Origin: Parabacteroides faecalis
GTDB lineage: Bacteria > Bacteroidota > Bacteroidia > Bacteroidales > Tannerellaceae
Assembly: GCF_022809355.1 (NCBI RefSeq)
Contig: NZ_JAKZMM010000010.1
Location: forward strand, 47,738 to 111,737
DNA length: 64,000 bases
Direction of reading: 5' to 3'
The notes below the pieces were generated by a model, which did no database searches, was not told the DNA's origin, and saw nothing but the letters and a program-made list of their open reading frames with translations. The position numbers and the translations under genes were made by a program. Below are positions 18,161 to 27,060 of the stretch, piece by piece (within the stretch, counting starts at the first letter, position 1; the number at the start of each line of letters is the position of its first letter).

Positions 18161-18520
18161 CTACTTTCTTTTTGGCACATAAACTTTCCTCCCCTTATTA
18201 TTTATATAATATTGTCCTCCTTTCGGACCTGTTTGAATAGTTTTTCCTTTTCCATATTTATAGGCCTCTCGTGAATAATCCTTTGCTCTCAGTCCTTTCT
18301 CCTTCGTATATGGATTTCGATTCGGTTTAGTAGAGAAATTATCGTGATTTGTCTTATTGGAATTAGTCTTATAATGTCCTTGGACATAGGTTCCATCTTT
18401 CTTTACATATCCTTTCTGATACCGAACAGAAGAATTTACAGATTGGGCATTAGCCACAAAAATTCCACTAACTAAAAAATTTAATAGTAAGAATAGACAA
18501 GCAAAATGTTTCATTTTCAT
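18161..18520 (-). CDS. Small secreted basic protein with a PBCV-basic-adaptor-like C-terminus
   Basis: 119-residue exported protein (signal peptide about 1-26, ending ANA). The mature part has two motifs seen in many bacterial secreted or phage-associated proteins: KKDGTYVQGHYKTNSN followed by NRNPYT, and a Gly/Lys-rich tail TGPKGGQYYINNKGRKVYV that resembles the PBCV-specific basic adaptor domain. Those names rest on recall of the pattern. It is strongly basic and probably binds something negatively charged; the role is unknown. It starts 13 bases after the upstream gene and leaves 1 base before the next. Confidence 0.65.
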   Translation of the reverse strand: MKMKHFACLFLLLNFLVSGIFVANAQSVNSSVRYQKGYVKKDGTYVQGHYKTNSNKTNHDNFSTKPNRNPYTKEKGLRAKDYSREAYKYGKGKTIQTGPKGGQYYINNKGRKVYVPKRK

Positions 18521-18533
18521 AGGAACTTTATAT

Positions 18534-19262
18534 TTAGATTGTTGTTAAAAATGTACGAGATATGTATCCGATATGTCCTTTTAAATTTACCTTCACGTAA
18601 AATTCCCCATCTTCAATAACTTGGATTCGTTCAGTCAAATCTGATTTCTGGAGTCTATACAGGATAAAAGAATTAGGATTTGGCATTGACCTCAAGACTA
18701 AAATATCTAACATTTTAAAATAATCTGATTTTATTTTAGCAAAACCTATAGCACTTAAATTAGTGTTTATATTAGCCCTTTGTCTTTCAACTCCCTGAGC
18801 TTGTTTTGCTTCATAATCTTTATTATACTGCCATATATCCTCGAAAAAATAAAAATAATAATCTCCTGTCTGTGCCCTCCCATTCACTATTTTTATCTCT
18901 ATATCAGAAATAGACTGAGTTCCAAAATCTACTGCTGTGATTTCATTATTGTTATTTACATAAGCCTTAACCTCAACTAATAAATCCTCATTTTGACACA
19001 ACCATATAGCCTGATGCCAACCCTCTTTTATTTTATTAGGATAACGAGGATAAGAATTATATGTACTTAGTGATTTTTGAATTAATTCTCGTATTTTCAT
19101 TCTTTTTTGCTTAGCCAAAGCTCCCAACTGCAATAAAGCATCATAATTTGGAGAAACATACGTATTACCATAAATGGCCTGCGCCGGAGTATCATAGCGA
19201 TTAACTTGGGCCATAGAAAAAGTACTATACACAAGAAACAGAAACAGAAATAAAGATCTCAT
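18534..19262 (-). CDS. Secreted protein with C-terminal SH3b-like segment
   Basis: 242-residue exported protein (signal peptide about 1-18, ending SMA). The middle part is of unknown type. The C-terminal 60 residues (LVLRSMPNPNS, then FYVKVNLKGHIGYISRTFL) have the spacing of a bacterial SH3b domain, which in exported proteins often binds cell-wall peptides. The ATG at 19262 begins the signal peptide; a TTG two codons earlier is less likely. It is the first gene of a three-gene operon that follows a long structured leader. Confidence 0.65.
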   Translation of the reverse strand: MRSLFLFLFLVYSTFSMAQVNRYDTPAQAIYGNTYVSPNYDALLQLGALAKQKRMKIRELIQKSLSTYNSYPRYPNKIKEGWHQAIWLCQNEDLLVEVKAYVNNNNEITAVDFGTQSISDIEIKIVNGRAQTGDYYFYFFEDIWQYNKDYEAKQAQGVERQRANINTNLSAIGFAKIKSDYFKMLDILVLRSMPNPNSFILYRLQKSDLTERIQVIEDGEFYVKVNLKGHIGYISRTFLTTI

Positions 19263-19304
19263 ATGCAAATATTATTCCGCCCGTGTCTCCTTCGTTCGGA
19301 TTCT

Positions 19305-19561
19305 AAAACAAAAAAGAAAAGCGTGGAGACCATCGCTTATTACCACTTTGAGGCTCTGGACAGCCCACTACTCAATAATAAGACAATGATTCCACGCCTA
19401 ATGTTTAAGTATATAATCCACCCTTTAAGGATAGACCTATGCAAACACAGACGCAGAAATCATTTCCTCTATTATCCTGAGTAATTAGAATTGTCCAGAT
19501 TCCAAAGTGGGATAATATCGAAACGCTTCTACGTTAATTCATTCAATACGTGGCAAAGGTA
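19305..19561 (-). ncRNA. Candidate terminated leader RNA ahead of three secreted-protein genes
   Basis: A minus-strand -7 box TACCTTTG (19561-19554) lies about 290 bases before the first gene. Downstream on that strand is an extended hairpin whose arms pair in three blocks: GCGTGGA with TCCACGC (19321-19327/19391-19397), CAT with ATG (19331-19333/19386-19388) and CTTATTA with TAATAAG (19336-19342/19376-19382). A T-rich run (19320-19305) comes straight after it on the minus strand, as in an intrinsic terminator. This suits either a short RNA of about 240 nt or an attenuator. No protein is evident in the stretch. The -33 element is weak. Confidence 0.45.
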
Positions 19562-19761
19562 ATCTTTTTAACTGATTCTACCGAAACATCGTTACCAATT
19601 ATCTTTCCGTATTCAGATTTCTTAGTTGTATCTCATCCTTTAACCTTTCAAGTCATATACAAGAGATAACCCATATCTCCTTCAATCACCATACTTAAAG
19701 ACCTACTCCATTAATAGCTGGAAGCATAAACCTGTAAATGAAAATATTTGTACAAAAAAAG

Positions 19762-19792
19762 GTTGGAGATGGTAAATTAATTTTTACTTTTG
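19762..19792 (+). promoter_or_regulatory. Promoter far upstream of the DUF6261-like gene
   Basis: GTTG, 19-base spacer, then TACTTTTG: a near-perfect Bacteroidetes promoter. The next convincing gene starts at 20253, so the transcript would have a leader of about 450 bases that includes the 42-bp repeat array. From 19562 to 20027 I see no convincing gene, only short open frames. Confidence 0.55.
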
Positions 19793-20027
19793 TGCTGTAT
19801 TGAAAAAGAAAGATAGTTCTGACGAAACTAAATTTCTTTTTAATGCTAAAAAAGGATATTAGATAGTTTTTTCATAATATCGCCAAGCTAGTGGATCTTG
19901 AGAAGTTGAACCGAATTATGTTTTTATGAAAATCCGTTATGAGTAAGATGATAAATGAAGGGATGAAATCGGGCGAATGGTTTAGTCTCGTCAGTACTCT
20001 GACGATTTTTCCTGATAACATAAACCG

Positions 20028-20210
20028 AATTACAGTCGTAATTTCCCCTTTACAGGGGTGCAAGCCCCGAATTACGGTCGTAATTCCTCTTTTGTAGGGG
20101 TGTGAAAGCCCAATTACGATCGTAATTCTCCTTTTGCAGGGGTGCGAAACCCAAATTACGGTCGTAATTCCTCTTCTGCAGGGGTGCAAAGCCTGAATTA
20201 CGGTCGTAAA
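20028..20210. repeat. 42-bp tandem repeat array carrying a 16-bp palindrome
   Basis: The palindrome AATTACGGTCGTAATT (variants AGT, GGT and GAT at the centre) starts at 20028, 20070, 20112, 20154 and 20196, an exact 42-base period: four full units and a last truncated one. The copy at 20112 is a perfect palindrome. Between palindromes is a TCCTCTTTTGCAGGGGTGCA-type spacer. It lies just before the DUF6261-like gene. Because 42 is a multiple of 3, the array stays open in some frames, which makes spurious reading frames on both strands. Confidence 0.9.
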
Positions 20211-20252
20211 CCATGTGAAAGTTAAGAATATTAACACTTAAAGCTTCAAAAT

Positions 20253-21089
20253 ATGAGAAAGAAGTATATCAAAGTAGAAAATATAAGTCTCCCGAGGCTT
20301 TCGCACGCCGAGTTTATCAACTTCATGGAGCGTTTCCTGGCTTTGCTTCCGTTGGAAGCCGAAGAAGCGGCCGAGGAAGGCGATCCGATGGGGGCACCTA
20401 AAGTGGGTATTACGGCTGAACAGATTGAGGAAGCCAAAACGTATCTGTCGGAGATGAACGATCTCAACCGCGAGACGAAGGTCAAGGCAGAAACGAAATC
20501 GAAAGCGGAAATCGACCGCCAGCGTGATGCGCTTTGGACAGCCATTATTCAACGGATCCTGACCTCGCGCAACGTGCCGATACCAACCGAAAGTGCGGCT
20601 GCAGAGAAACTTTACATCGTGGTGAAACCTTATACGGGAATGAACCGCCTGCCCAACAACCAGCAGACGGAAACGGTGAAAGGCTTGCTTACCGACTTGA
20701 ACAAGCCGGAGATTCAGGATGCGATCACGACCTTGGGGCTGGAAGACTACATTGATGAACTTTCGACCTGCAATCAGCAGTATGAAGCCTTGGTGAAAGG
20801 AGCGGATGTGGCACGGGCCGCTGCGAACCTGGGGAACAAAAGTGATGCCTTGCGCCGGCAACTGATGGACCTTTACCGTGAGATGGCAGACTTTGCTTTC
20901 GCTACCAATCTTTTGCATGAGACGGAAGAATCCCTCTATTTCTTATCCGGATTGAACGGCTTGATTCGCGATGTTGAGACGGCCTATAACCTGCGCGACA
21001 AGGCAAAACATACCTCGACCACCACGCCGGAAAAACCGGAAGATGGCGATAAAGGGGAGGGCGGTTTGGAATTCGTCCCGGTAGAATAA
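20253..21089 (+). CDS. DUF6261-like protein
   Basis: 278-residue, mostly alpha-helical, acidic cytoplasmic protein without signal peptide or membrane segment. The N-terminus (KVENISLPRLSHAEFINFMERF) and overall helical build resemble the Bacteroidales DUF6261 family, whose function is unknown to me; this is recall, not a search. The C-terminus is a low-complexity acidic tail (TTTPEKPEDGDKGEGG). Base composition is clearly GC-richer than the flanking intergenic DNA. It stands alone between a tandem repeat array and a terminator. Confidence 0.7.
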   Translation: MRKKYIKVENISLPRLSHAEFINFMERFLALLPLEAEEAAEEGDPMGAPKVGITAEQIEEAKTYLSEMNDLNRETKVKAETKSKAEIDRQRDALWTAIIQRILTSRNVPIPTESAAAEKLYIVVKPYTGMNRLPNNQQTETVKGLLTDLNKPEIQDAITTLGLEDYIDELSTCNQQYEALVKGADVARAAANLGNKSDALRRQLMDLYREMADFAFATNLLHETEESLYFLSGLNGLIRDVETAYNLRDKAKHTSTTTPEKPEDGDKGEGGLEFVPVE

Positions 21090-21262
21090 AATAAGAAAAA
21101 CGTTTTATTATAATTAATATTTCTTTTTTATACATAGCCATACCTTCGTTGTGAAACGAGAAAATGGCGGCAAGAAAGTTTTGGCTTTTTTGTTTGACGT
21201 TTTTTTAGTATATGAATAATGTGTTTTCCCCCGTTGCAAAATGCGGGAACATGAATCAACAG

Positions 21263-21300
21263 AGAGGAGAAAGACTTCGGTCTTTTTCCTCTTCTTTTTT
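21263..21300 (+). terminator. Intrinsic terminator after the DUF6261-like gene
   Basis: AGAGGAGAAAGAC (21263-21275), TTCG tetraloop, and its complement (21280-21292, one G-T pair), followed by TCTTTTTT. The rest of the 335-base gap before dxs is AT-rich with no gene visible. Confidence 0.85.
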
Positions 21301-21373
21301 ACGATTATCAAAGCCTTTCTGCAAAATAAGAAGACAAGCATCCTATAAATTCCGGTTGAAATATCTTTCCCAT

Positions 21374-21406
21374 ATTGTGATATCTGCGCTTTATTCTCTA
21401 TTTTTG
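21374..21406 (+). promoter_or_regulatory. Promoter for dxs
   Basis: ATTG, 21-base spacer, TATTTTTG (21399-21406), which matches TAnnTTTG. The dxs ATG is 19 bases further on, so the leader is short. Confidence 0.6.
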
Positions 21407-21424
21407 TCAAAAAAATAAAGCGAT

Positions 21425-23335
21425 ATGGCTGACAACATGGGAGAACATCTTTTGAACCGGATCCATTTTCCGGCCGATTTGCACCAGCTTTCCGAAGAAC
21501 AGCTGCCGGAAGTGTGTGCAGAATTGCGTCAATATATCATCGATGTTTTGTCGGAGAACCCGGGACATCTGGGAGCCAGCCTGGGAACCGTAGAACTGAC
21601 TGTTGCCCTGCACTACGTATTTAATGCGCCGTATGATCGGATTGTCTGGGACGTAGGTCATCAGGCTTACGGACATAAAATCCTGACCGGAAGGCGGGAA
21701 GCTTTTCATACATTACGTAAATTCGGCGGGATCAGTGGATTTCCTAATCCGGCAGAAAGCGAATACGACGCGTTCATTGCCGGACACGCATCCAATTCCA
21801 TCTCGGCAGCAATGGGTATGGCGGTGGCTTCTGCCCTGAAACACGAAGACCGGCATGTAATTGCCGTGATTGGCGATGGAGCCATGACAGGTGGTCTTGC
21901 TTTCGAAGGCTTGAATAATGCTTCGGTAAACCCCAATAACTTATTGATTATCCTCAACGACAATAATATGGCCATCGACCACAGTGTCGGTGGACTGAGT
22001 CAATACCTGGTAGATATTACTACCAGCCAGGCATACAACAAGATGCGTTATGATGTTTATCGGGGCCTAAAGAAGATCAAACTGATCGACGACGACCGGC
22101 GGGATAACATTCTTCGTTTCAATAATAGTCTGAAAGCCCTGCTGACCCAGCAGCACAATCTGTTCGAAGGCTTTAGTATCCGCTACTTCGGTCCGGTCGA
22201 CGGACACGATGTGGGCTATCTCGTCAAATTGCTGAACGACATTAAAGACATGAAGGGGCCAAAGCTCCTGCATATCAAGACCAAGAAAGGCAAAGGTTTC
22301 AAGCCGGCTGAGGAATCGGCTACGGAATGGCATGCTCCGGGTCGTTTCAACAAGGAAACAGGAGAGCGTATCATTGTACACAAGCTGAATGAGCCTCAGC
22401 TCTATCAGGATGTCTTCGGGCACACGCTGGTAGAACTGGCTGAAAAGGACAAACGTATTGTAGGCATCACACCGGCCATGCCAACGGGCTGTTCCATGAC
22501 ATATATGATGAAGGAATTTCCAGACCGGGCTTTTGATGTGGGTATTGCCGAAGGACATGCCGTGACCTTCTCTGCCGGACTTGCTAAAGAAGGGATGATT
22601 CCTTTCTGTAACGTCTATTCCTCTTTCATGCAGCGGGCTTACGACATGGTCATTCACGATGTGGCTCTTCAGAAGTTACATCTGATTCTTTGCCTGGACC
22701 GTGCCGGACTGGTGGGAGAAGACGGAGCAACACATCATGGTGTGTTCGATCTGGCCTATTTGCGCCCGATACCGAATCTGGTGATTTCTTCCCCTCTCAA
22801 TGAATGGGATCTGCGTAATCTGATGTACACTGGATACAAAATATCCGACGGTCCATTTGTGATCCGTTATCCACGAGGTAAAGGGGAAAAGAGCGACTGG
22901 CGGAATGAGATGCAAATCCTTCCCATCGGAAAAGGCAGAAAACTACGCGAAGGTAATGATATCGCCGTTCTGTCACTGGGGCCGATTGGCAACGAAGCAA
23001 TGAAAGCAATCGACCAGATTGAGCAGGAAGGTATTTCGGTGGCCCATTACGATATGATCTACCTGAAACCTCTGGATGAGGCTTTGCTCCATGAAGTAGG
23101 ACGTAAGTTTAAACGTATCATCACCATTGAGAATGGCGTGATTGCCGGTGGTTTGGGTAGCGCAGTACTCGAATTCATGGCCGACCACGGTTATACACCT
23201 TTTGTAAAACGAATCGGTGTGCCCGATCAATTCATAGAACACGGCTCTATACCGGAGCTATACAAATTATGTGGCATGGATGCAGACAACATTGCCGGAA
23301 TTATCCGACAGTTGCATGCGCCATCCGACCAATGA
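21425..23335 (+). CDS. dxs: 1-deoxy-D-xylulose-5-phosphate synthase
   Basis: Thiamine-diphosphate enzyme that joins pyruvate and glyceraldehyde 3-phosphate, the first step of the MEP isoprenoid pathway. At 636 aa it has the usual length. The cofactor motif [16 protein letters not shown] (D151) and the substrate-side [19 protein letters not shown] and [11 protein letters not shown] segments of the transketolase-like fold are all present. It has its own promoter. trkA follows after 31 bases and may be co-transcribed. Confidence 0.97.
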   Translation: MADNMGEHLLNRIHFPADLHQLSEEQLPEVCAELRQYIIDVLSENPGHLGASLGTVELTVALHYVFNAPYDRIVWDVGHQAYGHKILTGRREAFHTLRKFGGISGFPNPAESEYDAFIAGHASNSISAAMGMAVASALKHEDRHVIAVIGDGAMTGGLAFEGLNNASVNPNNLLIILNDNNMAIDHSVGGLSQYLVDITTSQAYNKMRYDVYRGLKKIKLIDDDRRDNILRFNNSLKALLTQQHNLFEGFSIRYFGPVDGHDVGYLVKLLNDIKDMKGPKLLHIKTKKGKGFKPAEESATEWHAPGRFNKETGERIIVHKLNEPQLYQDVFGHTLVELAEKDKRIVGITPAMPTGCSMTYMMKEFPDRAFDVGIAEGHAVTFSAGLAKEGMIPFCNVYSSFMQRAYDMVIHDVALQKLHLILCLDRAGLVGEDGATHHGVFDLAYLRPIPNLVISSPLNEWDLRNLMYTGYKISDGPFVIRYPRGKGEKSDWRNEMQILPIGKGRKLREGNDIAVLSLGPIGNEAMKAIDQIEQEGISVAHYDMIYLKPLDEALLHEVGRKFKRIITIENGVIAGGLGSAVLEFMADHGYTPFVKRIGVPDQFIEHGSIPELYKLCGMDADNIAGIIRQLHAPSDQ

Positions 23336-23366
23336 AAACAACAACCCAATACAGACAGAGTGAAGT

Positions 23367-24704
23367 ATGAAAATAGTCATAGCAGGAGCCGGTGAGGTGG
23401 GAACCCACTTGGCAAAAATGTTATCACAGGAAAACCAAGATATCGTACTGATGGATCCAAAGGAAGAACGCCTCAGCACGATGAGTTCGACGTTGGAGAT
23501 CCTTCCGGTTGTAGGCAATCCTACTTCTCTGAAAGACCTGGAAGAAGTAGGAATCCGAAAGACAGACTTATTTGTAAGCGTCACACCCGAAGAGACAACC
23601 AACATCGCAGCTTGTATTCTGGCTCATAGCCTGGGTGCTCACAAGACATTCGCCCGTATCAATAACTACGAATACTTGCAACCCAAGAATAAAGAACTCT
23701 TTGAGAAATTAGGAATCAACTCGATGATCTATCCGGAAATGCTGGCAGCCCGCGAAATAGTCACGGCAGTCAAGCGTCCGTGGGCGCGACAATACTGGGA
23801 ACTTTTCGGTGGAGCTTTGATTCTGATTGGTGTGAAGGTACGCGACAATGCACCGATTGTCAACAAAATGCTCTCGGAGTTGCTGATGGAACAGAAATTC
23901 TATCACATTGTGGCAATCAAGCGAAAGAATGAAACTATCATTCCTCGTGGTAATGATCATATCGAATCGGGCGATCTCCTTTTCTTTACAACAACCAGAA
24001 ACTATATAGAAGATGTACGCCTGCTGGCCGGGAAAAAGAATCCGGAAGTCAAGAAGGTGATCATCATGGGTGGCAGCCGTATCGCCTTACGTGCCTGTCA
24101 GTATTTGCCGAATAACATCCGGGTAAAAGTGATTGAGACGAACGAGGAAAAGAGTTACCGTATTGCTGAGGCGGTGCCGGGCAATGTATTAATCATCAAT
24201 GGCGACGGCCGCGATATGGATCTGTTGATGCACGAAGGCATTCAGGACGCACAAGCCTTCATCGCCCTGACAGAAAACTCAAGCACGAACATATTAGCTT
24301 GTCTGGCAGCCAAACGGTTCGGTGTTTACCGGACTGTAGCCAAGATTGAGAATATCGACTATATTCCTCTGGCAGAAAGCATGGATATCGGATCGGTCAT
24401 CAACAAGAAGCTGATTGCAGCCAGTCATATTTATCAATTCTTATTGGATGCAGACGTTTCGAATGTCAAGTGTCTGACCTTTGCCAATGCCGACGTGGCC
24501 GAACTGGTTGCCCGACCAGACTCTAAGATTACCAAGAAGATCGTACGTGATCTGCGCTTGCCTCGCGATATGACTTTGGGAGGACTGATCCGAAATGGTA
24601 AACCGATGATGATCGATGGTGATACACAAATCCAAGCCTACGACCATGTGGTCGTTTTCTGCCTGGATACAGCCATGCGTAAACTGGAAGATTACTTTAA
24701 CTGA
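23367..24704 (+). CDS. trkA: Trk potassium uptake regulatory subunit TrkA
   Basis: 445-residue cytoplasmic NAD(H)-binding subunit that gates the TrkH channel. Two RCK units are visible: a Rossmann start KIVIAGAGEVGTHLAKML at the N-terminus with the acidic LMDPKEER, and a second KVIIMGGSRIALRACQYL at about 227. Each is followed by an RCK-C domain. trkH begins 17 bases downstream, so channel and regulator form one operon. Confidence 0.95.
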   Translation: MKIVIAGAGEVGTHLAKMLSQENQDIVLMDPKEERLSTMSSTLEILPVVGNPTSLKDLEEVGIRKTDLFVSVTPEETTNIAACILAHSLGAHKTFARINNYEYLQPKNKELFEKLGINSMIYPEMLAAREIVTAVKRPWARQYWELFGGALILIGVKVRDNAPIVNKMLSELLMEQKFYHIVAIKRKNETIIPRGNDHIESGDLLFFTTTRNYIEDVRLLAGKKNPEVKKVIIMGGSRIALRACQYLPNNIRVKVIETNEEKSYRIAEAVPGNVLIINGDGRDMDLLMHEGIQDAQAFIALTENSSTNILACLAAKRFGVYRTVAKIENIDYIPLAESMDIGSVINKKLIAASHIYQFLLDADVSNVKCLTFANADVAELVARPDSKITKKIVRDLRLPRDMTLGGLIRNGKPMMIDGDTQIQAYDHVVVFCLDTAMRKLEDYFN

Positions 24705-24721
24705 TCGAAAAACCTTCGCTT

Positions 24722-26176
24722 ATGCTGAATGTACGTTTCATATTCAAAATGCTCGGGCTGATGTTCATCCTTGAGACCTTATTCATGCTGATGGCATTGG
24801 CTGTTGCATTCATCTACCAAGGAAACGATGTCGAACCTTTGGCCCTTTCAAGTGGTATTCTGTTCGGATTCGGAGTCCTCTTTTATCTGATCGGAATACG
24901 AGCTAACGAACATTCTGCCGGACGGCGGGAAGGTATGCTTATCGTCACGCTGACCTGGACACTGCTTTCCCTTTTCGGAATGCTGCCGTTCTACTTAGGC
25001 GGTTATGTCAACAGTATTGCCGACGCCTACTTTGAAACCATGTCCGGCTTCACAACAACGGGATCTACCATCCTGACGGATATTGAAGCCTTACCGAAAG
25101 GTGTATTATTTTGGCGCAGTCTGACGCAATGGCAAGGCGGTATGGGAATGATTGTCTTTACCGTAGCCTTAATGCCTATCTTCGGAGGTGGAGCCAGCCA
25201 GATGTTCGATGCAGAGACTCCGGGAATCACCCACGAACGTTTCCGTCCACGAATCACCCAGGTTGCCAAACGGTTATGGGGTATTTACCTGTTCATTACG
25301 CTCTTATTAACCGGCTTACTATGGATCGGTCCGATGAACTTATACGATGCTGTAAACCATGCCATGACCTGTATGGCAACCGGAGGATATTCTACCAAGA
25401 ATGCCAGTATTGCTTATTGGGATTCGGCTTACATTGAATACGTTATCTCCATCTTTATGTGTATCGGATCAACCAACATGACTTTGATTTACTTCTTCAT
25501 GAACGGCAGATTCGGGAAATTACTGAAAGATGAAGAAACCCGCTGGTTCTATTCCATTGTAGCAATCTCTACCATGATCGTTATGGCCTGGGTTTATTTC
25601 AAAGGTATTATCACGGATCCGGAAGAGGCATTTCGGGAATCACTCTTCCAAGTGACAACCTTGATTTCAACCTGCGGATATGCTACCGTCGATTTCATAC
25701 CTTGGGGACCGTTCTTCTGGATGATTGCCTTGATGTTAATGGTTGTCTGTGGTTGTGCTGGTTCTACTTGTGGTGGATTCAAGACAGGACGAGTGGTTAT
25801 TCTGGCCAAAAATGTGGTGAATGCCTTTAAGAAACAAACTCACCCGCATGCGGTTCTTCCGGTTCGTGTAAATGGACATGTGGTCTCGACCGATATTGTC
25901 AATCGGGTACTTGCATTTGCTTTCATTTACATCACTTTGATTTTCGCCACGGCATTCTTCCTGATGCTGGACGGAACAGGTTTCGAAGAAGCTGTGGGTA
26001 CGGCAACTTCGGCAGTCAGCAATACCGGACCAGGTCTTGGTATTTACGGACCTGTTGGTAATTTCTCCAGTTACTCTGATTTAAGTAAATGGGTCTTGTC
26101 GTTTGTTATGATGACCGGACGTCTGGAAATATTCACCGTACTGACTATTCTGTTACCTGGATTCTGGAAACAATAA
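24722..26176 (+). CDS. trkH: Trk-type potassium transporter TrkH
   Basis: 484-residue inner-membrane potassium transporter. It shows the four-fold membrane-pore-membrane layout of the Trk/Ktr/HKT family, with selectivity-filter segments such as TTTGSTI, MATGGYS, STCGYA and SNTGPGLG, each with the conserved glycine. It lies directly after trkA. An 18-bp hairpin terminator closes the operon. Confidence 0.95.
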   Translation: MLNVRFIFKMLGLMFILETLFMLMALAVAFIYQGNDVEPLALSSGILFGFGVLFYLIGIRANEHSAGRREGMLIVTLTWTLLSLFGMLPFYLGGYVNSIADAYFETMSGFTTTGSTILTDIEALPKGVLFWRSLTQWQGGMGMIVFTVALMPIFGGGASQMFDAETPGITHERFRPRITQVAKRLWGIYLFITLLLTGLLWIGPMNLYDAVNHAMTCMATGGYSTKNASIAYWDSAYIEYVISIFMCIGSTNMTLIYFFMNGRFGKLLKDEETRWFYSIVAISTMIVMAWVYFKGIITDPEEAFRESLFQVTTLISTCGYATVDFIPWGPFFWMIALMLMVVCGCAGSTCGGFKTGRVVILAKNVVNAFKKQTHPHAVLPVRVNGHVVSTDIVNRVLAFAFIYITLIFATAFFLMLDGTGFEEAVGTATSAVSNTGPGLGIYGPVGNFSSYSDLSKWVLSFVMMTGRLEIFTVLTILLPGFWKQ

Positions 26177-26213
26177 GAGATCTGGAATCCGGAAAGAGGA
26201 TTAGATCAGCTAC

Positions 26214-26273
26214 AAAATAAACGAGAATCGACCATGAAATTCGAGGGTTTCGAAATCGATTCTCGTTTATTTT
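26214..26273. terminator. Strong bidirectional hairpin after trkH
   Basis: An 18-bp perfect inverted repeat (26214-26231 with 26256-26273) built on AAAATAAACGAGAATCGA. The loop contains a second small stem (TTCGA/TCGAA). A- and T-runs at the ends give terminator character on both strands. It ends the dxs-trkAH unit. Confidence 0.85.
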
Positions 26274-26383
26274 GGAACAGACAGGAAAACAACTGATTTT
26301 TTTTAATATAAGATATACGTTTTGAACGATTCTTCCGTTATACAATATACGATAGAATCAGAAACATAACCGTTGCTCGTCCT

Positions 26384-26391
26384 TATCTTTG
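26384..26391 (+). promoter_or_regulatory. -7 box for ruvA-sprA
   Basis: TATCTTTG, an exact TAnnTTTG match, 72 bases before the ruvA ATG. I see no good TTTG at the usual -33 distance. Confidence 0.5.
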
Positions 26392-26463
26392 CAAATATGA
26401 TCAGCAAAACGGATCAACCGGATCAAGGGAATACGAGCGAAAGAATAAACAGGGAAATAAAGA

Positions 26464-27060
26464 ATGATTGACTATATAAAAGGCGAAATCGCCGATCTGG
26501 CTCCAGCCCGCATGTTGATGGAATGTTATGGTATTGGTTACGAGATAAATATATCATTAACCACCTTTACAGCCTATCAAGGGAAAAAGGAAGGAAAAAT
26601 CTATGTATATGAAGTAATCCGTGAAGATGCCCATCTGCTGTATGGCTTTGCTACGGTTCTTGAACGGGAATTATTCCTGTTACTTACGTCTGTTTCGGGT
26701 GTAGGTCCGAATACTGCACGTATGATCTTATCTTCCTTCCAGCCTACCGAACTGGTTCAAGTCATTGCCTCAAAAGATGAAACAGCCCTTACTTCTGTCA
26801 AAGGAATCGGGCTAAAAACCGCCCAACGCATTCTGGTAGATCTGAAGAACAAAGTAAAATCAATGGAGGCTTTGGCTCCGGCTCCTTCGCAAAATACCAA
26901 GATCATGGCTCACACCGAAGTAGCCGAGGAAGCCGTTGCTGCCCTAGTTATGTTAGGATTCCAGAAAGCAGCATCTCAGAAAGTGGTTACGTCAATTCTA
27001 AAAAATGAGCCGGCTTCGCCTGTTGAACAGGTTATCAAACTGGCACTTAAAATGCTTTAA
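26464..27060 (+). CDS. ruvA: Holliday junction branch migration protein RuvA
   Basis: 198-residue Holliday-junction-binding subunit of the RuvAB branch-migration motor. It has the N-terminal OB fold ([12 protein letters not shown]...), two helix-hairpin-helix motifs ([14 protein letters not shown] and [14 protein letters not shown], about residues 77-125) and a C-terminal RuvB-interacting domain ([17 protein letters not shown]). Its stop codon overlaps the sprA ATG by one base, so the two are translationally coupled. Confidence 0.97.
   Translation: MIDYIKGEIADLAPARMLMECYGIGYEINISLTTFTAYQGKKEGKIYVYEVIREDAHLLYGFATVLERELFLLLTSVSGVGPNTARMILSSFQPTELVQVIASKDETALTSVKGIGLKTAQRILVDLKNKVKSMEALAPAPSQNTKIMAHTEVAEEAVAALVMLGFQKAASQKVVTSILKNEPASPVEQVIKLALKML

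Noticed and set aside
19321..19397. tRNA-like element: 77 bases with a 7-bp closing stem
   Set aside because: No T-arm GTTCRA, D-arm or anticodon arm fits, and pairing continues inside as one extended hairpin followed by a T-run.
19938..20095. Plus-strand frame of about 52 codons (MSKMINEGMKSGEW...) running into the repeat array
   Set aside because: About half of it is repeat-encoded and no ribosome site or homology pattern is visible. It could be a leader peptide but cannot be supported.
20028..20210. CRISPR array
   Set aside because: The whole 42-bp unit is conserved, including the part that would be spacer, and no cas gene is nearby. It is a tandem repeat. The same holds for 35081-35327.
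19872..20237. 121-codon minus-strand frame with a 14-residue periodic repeat
   Set aside because: It exists because the 42-bp array is a multiple of three and has no stop in that frame. Outside the array there is no signal, motif or start context.
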